A stretch of DNA of 8,254 nucleotides. Source: DAOTZU01 sp034433995. GTDB lineage: Bacteria; Chloroflexota; Anaerolineae; UBA1429. Position numbers and translations under genes: made by a program. Of this stretch, positions 5,959 to 8,254 are shown in pieces (within the stretch, counting starts at the first letter, position 1; every line of letters starts with the position of its first letter). Under the pieces are notes generated by a model. The model was not told the origin of the DNA and did no database searches. It worked only from the letters and a program-made list of their open reading frames with translations. Where the stretch lies: the NCBI GenBank assembly GCA_034433995.1, contig DAOTZU010000060.1, positions 1 to 8,254 of the forward strand, written 5' to 3'.

Positions 5959-6384
5959 CTACGCATCCGGCGGGACGACGCCGATGGTCAACAGAATGTT
6001 GGCATAGATGCGTTGCTCGCCGGTAGCGATGACCAGGGCCACATCGCAGGCACGGCCCGCCTCATAGAAGGCGAAACGGCCCAGAGGCTGCAAGGGCACA
6101 TCCGCGGGCAAAATCTTGCGGAAGGATTCAAAGATGGGCGCCTCCTTGCCGTCGGCGGGCATCATCACGTGGGCGGCCTCGATGGGCACCGCTTCCACCA
6201 GCACCTTCAACACCTCATCCACCGGCGCGAACCCGCGACAGAGGTTGAGATACACATGGGTCGCCGCCGGATTGGAGCCGGTGCTAAAAGGATAGTTGCC
6301 GTCGGCGATGAGGATGCGCGAGCCGTGGCCGGCGCTACCCAGGGCCTTGAGGATCTCCGGATGGGTCAACTTGGTCTTGAGCAT
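5959..6384 (-). CDS. RbsD/FucU-family sugar mutarotase
   Basis: This 141-residue protein matches the RbsD/FucU family, cytoplasmic enzymes that interconvert anomers or ring forms of ribose or fucose and so feed the sugar to kinases or isomerases. Family features are the N-terminal helix ending in GH (His20, the expected catalytic His), ADGNYP with Asp28, the central pattern leading to MMPADGKEAPIFESF (74-88), and the C-terminal TGEQRIYANILLTIGV (121-136) with Tyr127 and Asn129 at the sugar-binding positions. Length agrees with the family (about 130-150). The start at 6384 is supported by AGGAGG 5 bases upstream; the longer open frame from 6456 would run through the promoter. RbsD versus FucU specificity is not resolved: ADGNYP is nearer FucU-like proteins. 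No sugar kinase or transporter is visible in the window. Confidence 0.9.
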   Translation of the reverse strand: MLKTKLTHPEILKALGSAGHGSRILIADGNYPFSTGSNPAATHVYLNLCRGFAPVDEVLKVLVEAVPIEAAHVMMPADGKEAPIFESFRKILPADVPLQPLGRFAFYEAGRACDVALVIATGEQRIYANILLTIGVVPPDA

Positions 6385-6427
6385 GGGAACCTCCTGGCAT
6401 ACAATAGGATGGATTCTCTTGGCCGGT

Positions 6428-6456
6428 ATCATAACCCAACATCGTCCAAAGGGCAA
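6428..6456 (-). promoter_or_regulatory. Promoter for the mutarotase gene
   Basis: On the - strand TTGCCC (6451-6456), a 17-base spacer and TATGAT (6428-6433) lie 43 bases upstream of the start codon. Predicted transcription start is near 6421. Both hexamers are identical to those of the divergent promoter at 6614-6642. Confidence 0.6.
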
Positions 6457-6513
6457 GCTCGTGCAAAAGGAGGGCGTTGAAAAGGGGCTCTAGCCGAAAT
6501 GATGGGCCTTGAC

Positions 6514-6561
6514 CGCCATCGGCTCGCATCGGACGGGCGCCTCGTTGAGCACCCGATGGCG
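6514..6561. promoter_or_regulatory. 9-bp inverted repeat in the divergent intergenic region
   Basis: CGCCATCGG (6514-6522) is mirrored by CCGATGGCG (6553-6561) with 30 bases between. It lies between the two divergent promoters and could be a split operator or a stem-loop. In the 293-base spacer (6385-6677) it and the promoters are the only structures I can support; there is no gene. Confidence 0.3.
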
Positions 6562-6613
6562 ACGCTGGCAAAGCCGCCGAGGGCGCACCCCGCCGGGCGG
6601 GCCCCGCAACTCC

Positions 6614-6642
6614 TTGCCCTCGCCACCCAATGGGAATATGAT
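6614..6642 (+). promoter_or_regulatory. Promoter for the URO-D-family gene
   Basis: TTGCCC (6614-6619), a 17-base spacer and TATGAT (6637-6642) lie 35 bases upstream of the ATG at 6678. Predicted transcription start is near 6649. The leader carries AAAGGAG (6664-6670) 7 bases before the start codon. Confidence 0.65.
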
Positions 6643-6677
6643 AGGGCCAGGCAGCGTGCCTAGAAAGGAGCTCCAGC

Positions 6678-7841
6678 ATGAAGACGATGACCCATCGCCA
6701 ACGAGTAATGGCCGCGCTATCCCACCAAGCGCCCGATATGGTGCCCATAGATTTGGGCTCCACCCGCAATTCCAGCATCGTGGTGGAGGGCTATGAGCGC
6801 CTGAAGGCCCATTTCGGCATCCGGGCCGAGAACACCCTCATCAGCCGCATGATGCGGGTGGTGGATGTGGATGAGCGCATCCTGCGGGCGCTGGATGTTG
6901 ACCTGCGCGGCGTCTTTCCCGCCACAGTGCCCGATACACCCCTGGGCGAACACGGCTATCGCGATGAATGGGGCGTGGAGCGGGTGCAGCCGCCCGGTTC
7001 GTTCTATTATGACCTCAGACGCTCGCCCCTGGCCGGAGAGATCACCCTGGAGGATATCGCCCGCTACCCCTGGCCCGATCCGCACCATCCCATCCGCCGG
7101 CAGGGCCTCAAAGAGCGGGTGCGCCAGCTCCGCCAAGAGACGGATTGCGCCATCGTGCTGAACATGCCCAGCGGGTTCGTCCACACCAGCCAGTATCTAC
7201 GCGGCTTTGAGGATTGGTTCATAGATTTTCGCCGCGATCGGAAGCTTTTGGAGGCCCTGTTCGACGCCGTCTTGGAGGTGAGCCTGGCCATCTGCCGGGA
7301 GCTCTTGGCCGAGGTGGGCCAGGAGGTGGACGTGCTCATGGCCTCCGACGACCTGGGCGGCCAAGGGGGGCTGCTGGTCTCGCCCCAGGCCTACCGGGAA
7401 TTGATCAAGCCCCGCCACGCCCGTTACATCGGCCTGATGCACGACCTCTCCCCGGCCAAGGTGCTCTTTCACACCTGCGGCTCGGTGGCGGAGATCATGG
7501 ATGATTTTATCGAGATCGGCATCGACGCCATCCATCCGGTGCAGGTCTCGGCCCGGGGGATGGAGCCGGCCGAGCTGAAGCGCCGCTGGGGGAAAAAGAT
7601 GGCCTTTTGGGGCGCGGTGGATACCCATCACATCCTCCCCCACGGCAGCCCGGACGAGGTGCGCGCCGAGGTGGAGCGGCGGATCCAGGAATTGGGCGGC
7701 GAAGGCGGTTACATCCTGGGCGCGGTGCACAATATCCAGCCCGATGTGCCCACGGAGAACATCCTGGCCATGTATCGCCACGCGCGGGAGTACTGCCGGC
7801 GCGGCCCTGCGTCGGGCGCAACGCATCATCCGAGATTGTGA
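6678..7841 (+). CDS. Uroporphyrinogen decarboxylase (URO-D) superfamily protein, methyltransferase-like
   Basis: This 387-residue protein has the URO-D/MtaA/CmuA TIM-barrel pattern. It opens with MTHRQRVMAALSHQAPDMVPID (residues 4-25), the usual N-terminal signature. It then has SDDLGGQGG (223-231), FHTCGS (264-269), HPVQV (286-290), and ends with GGYILGAVHNIQPDVPTENI (343-362). Cobamide methyltransferases of this family bind zinc through His-x-Cys and a later Cys. Here H265-x-C267 is present and the later position is His351 in the HNIQPDVP block, as in many members found near carbohydrate genes. The true haem enzyme HemE is unlikely, because no haem genes are nearby and the H-x-C motif belongs to the methyltransferase branch. 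The reaction and substrate are unknown; methyl transfer to a corrinoid or thiol is possible. A strong Shine-Dalgarno fixes the start. The next gene follows 41 bases after the stop codon without a terminator, suggesting co-transcription. Confidence 0.88.
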   Translation: MKTMTHRQRVMAALSHQAPDMVPIDLGSTRNSSIVVEGYERLKAHFGIRAENTLISRMMRVVDVDERILRALDVDLRGVFPATVPDTPLGEHGYRDEWGVERVQPPGSFYYDLRRSPLAGEITLEDIARYPWPDPHHPIRRQGLKERVRQLRQETDCAIVLNMPSGFVHTSQYLRGFEDWFIDFRRDRKLLEALFDAVLEVSLAICRELLAEVGQEVDVLMASDDLGGQGGLLVSPQAYRELIKPRHARYIGLMHDLSPAKVLFHTCGSVAEIMDDFIEIGIDAIHPVQVSARGMEPAELKRRWGKKMAFWGAVDTHHILPHGSPDEVRAEVERRIQELGGEGGYILGAVHNIQPDVPTENILAMYRHAREYCRRGPASGATHHPRL

Positions 7842-7882
7842 GGATGTTGGCAAAGGTGTTGCGTTGACCGCGGAGGAAAAGC

Positions 7883-8254
7883 ATGAAAGACAAACCGGCC
7901 GGGGCGTTTTCCGCCCGAGTCAAGCAGATCGGTCAGACACTGTACGCTTCGGTCAAAGGATATGTCCTCACGGCGCGCAGCGAGGCCGCGGGCCTGGCTG
8001 CCCTCAAAACCTTGTTCACCAGCGGCCCCCTGTTCTGGCCCGGCCTGGCGGTGCTGATCGCCAGTGTGCTGGCCACCGCTTACCTCGCCTTGCAGCGCCA
8101 AGGGCTGCCCCTGCTCATGCTGGAGCTATGGGAAGGGGAAAAGCTCTCCTTGCCCGCGCCGGCCCTCTGGCTGGCCCTACCGGTCATCGCCTGCGCTTGG
8201 GCCTACCTCTTGGCGGGGGCCGCCCGCCGGGGCCCGGTGGCCTATGCGCTGGCC
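7883..8254 (+). CDS. Unrecognised membrane protein, 3'-truncated by window edge
   Basis: The frame is open from ATG 7883 to the window end (124 codons, no stop). GGAGG at 7872-7876 lies 6 bases before the start. The first 50 residues are hydrophilic and basic with helix-forming character. Two hydrophobic segments follow, at about 51-70 (FWPGLAVLIASVLATAYLAL) and 94-113 (ending in WAYLLAGAA). They are separated by a short loop containing ELWEGEKLSLP, so the protein is an integral membrane protein that probably continues with more segments. I do not recognise a family. It follows the URO-D-family gene by 41 bases on the same strand and is probably in its operon. Confidence 0.75.
   Translation, partial: MKDKPAGAFSARVKQIGQTLYASVKGYVLTARSEAAGLAALKTLFTSGPLFWPGLAVLIASVLATAYLALQRQGLPLLMLELWEGEKLSLPAPALWLALPVIACAWAYLLAGAARRGPVAYALA

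Noticed and set aside
6385..6456. N-terminal extension of the mutarotase to the ATG at 6456
   Set aside because: The extra 24 residues do not match the RbsD/FucU family, and the region contains the promoter and a consensus ribosome binding site for the ATG at 6384.
6678..7841. Annotation as the haem-pathway enzyme HemE
   Set aside because: The H-x-C metal motif and the HNIQPDVP ending belong to the methyltransferase-like branch of the superfamily, and no haem biosynthesis gene is nearby.
7197..7853. 218-codon open frame antisense to the URO-D-family gene
   Set aside because: It is a His/Gly/Ala-rich translation typical of antisense frames in GC-rich genes, lying wholly opposite a well-supported gene apart from a few bases.
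7819..7866. 7-bp inverted repeat (CAACGCA with TGCGTTG) after the URO-D-family gene as a terminator
   Set aside because: The 34-base loop is too long, there is no T-run, and the ribosome binding site of the next gene follows directly. Read-through to that gene is more likely.

Overview
The window is GC-rich DNA with strong G/C bias at third codon positions. It carries carbohydrate-catabolism genes of a kind common in environmental and thermophilic Chloroflexota (Anaerolineae-type), though related soil phyla cannot be excluded. The lineage is inferred from gene content and hairpin-rich spacers; there is no rRNA or other marker gene. No mobile element, CRISPR array, tRNA or rRNA was recognised.

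Left block, + strand (1-5072). The 3' part of a GH116-type glycosidase gene is followed by a ThuA-like protein, a Gfo/Idh/MocA oxidoreductase and a membrane sensor. The ThuA-like/oxidoreductase order matches the thuA-thuB arrangement of trehalose catabolism in rhizobia. With the glycosidase it suggests breakdown of a glycoside in which a sugar is oxidised before or after cleavage. The spacers are structured: a series of hairpins lies at 1668-1823 and two facing arrays of 7-bp repeats at 2516-2619. A strong intrinsic terminator (3758-3795) closes the oxidoreductase gene and sits only 14 bases before the sensor start. The sensor has a 7TM module and a PAS domain, then a four-cysteine module where a kinase would be expected.

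Middle block, - strand (5260-6384). A 99-residue standalone glycogen-binding-like (CBM48/AMPK-beta) domain protein has a good promoter and ribosome binding site. Next to it is a decapitated AbrB/MazE-type antitoxin remnant, with a near-perfect inverted repeat exactly where its N-terminus should be. Then comes an intact RbsD/FucU-family sugar mutarotase.

Right block, + strand (6678-8254). A uroporphyrinogen-decarboxylase (URO-D) superfamily protein, probably a zinc/cobamide-type methyltransferase relative rather than a haem enzyme, diverges from the mutarotase. Both divergent promoters can be read as TTGCCC-N17-TATGAT. It is followed, 41 bases after its stop codon, by the start of an unrecognised membrane protein cut by the window edge.

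Overall this is a sugar-processing neighbourhood with ordinary enzymes. The least ordinary items are the kinase-less sensor, the structured spacers, the decayed toxin-antitoxin remnant and the matched divergent promoters. No clearly new multi-gene system is demonstrated by the sequence alone.
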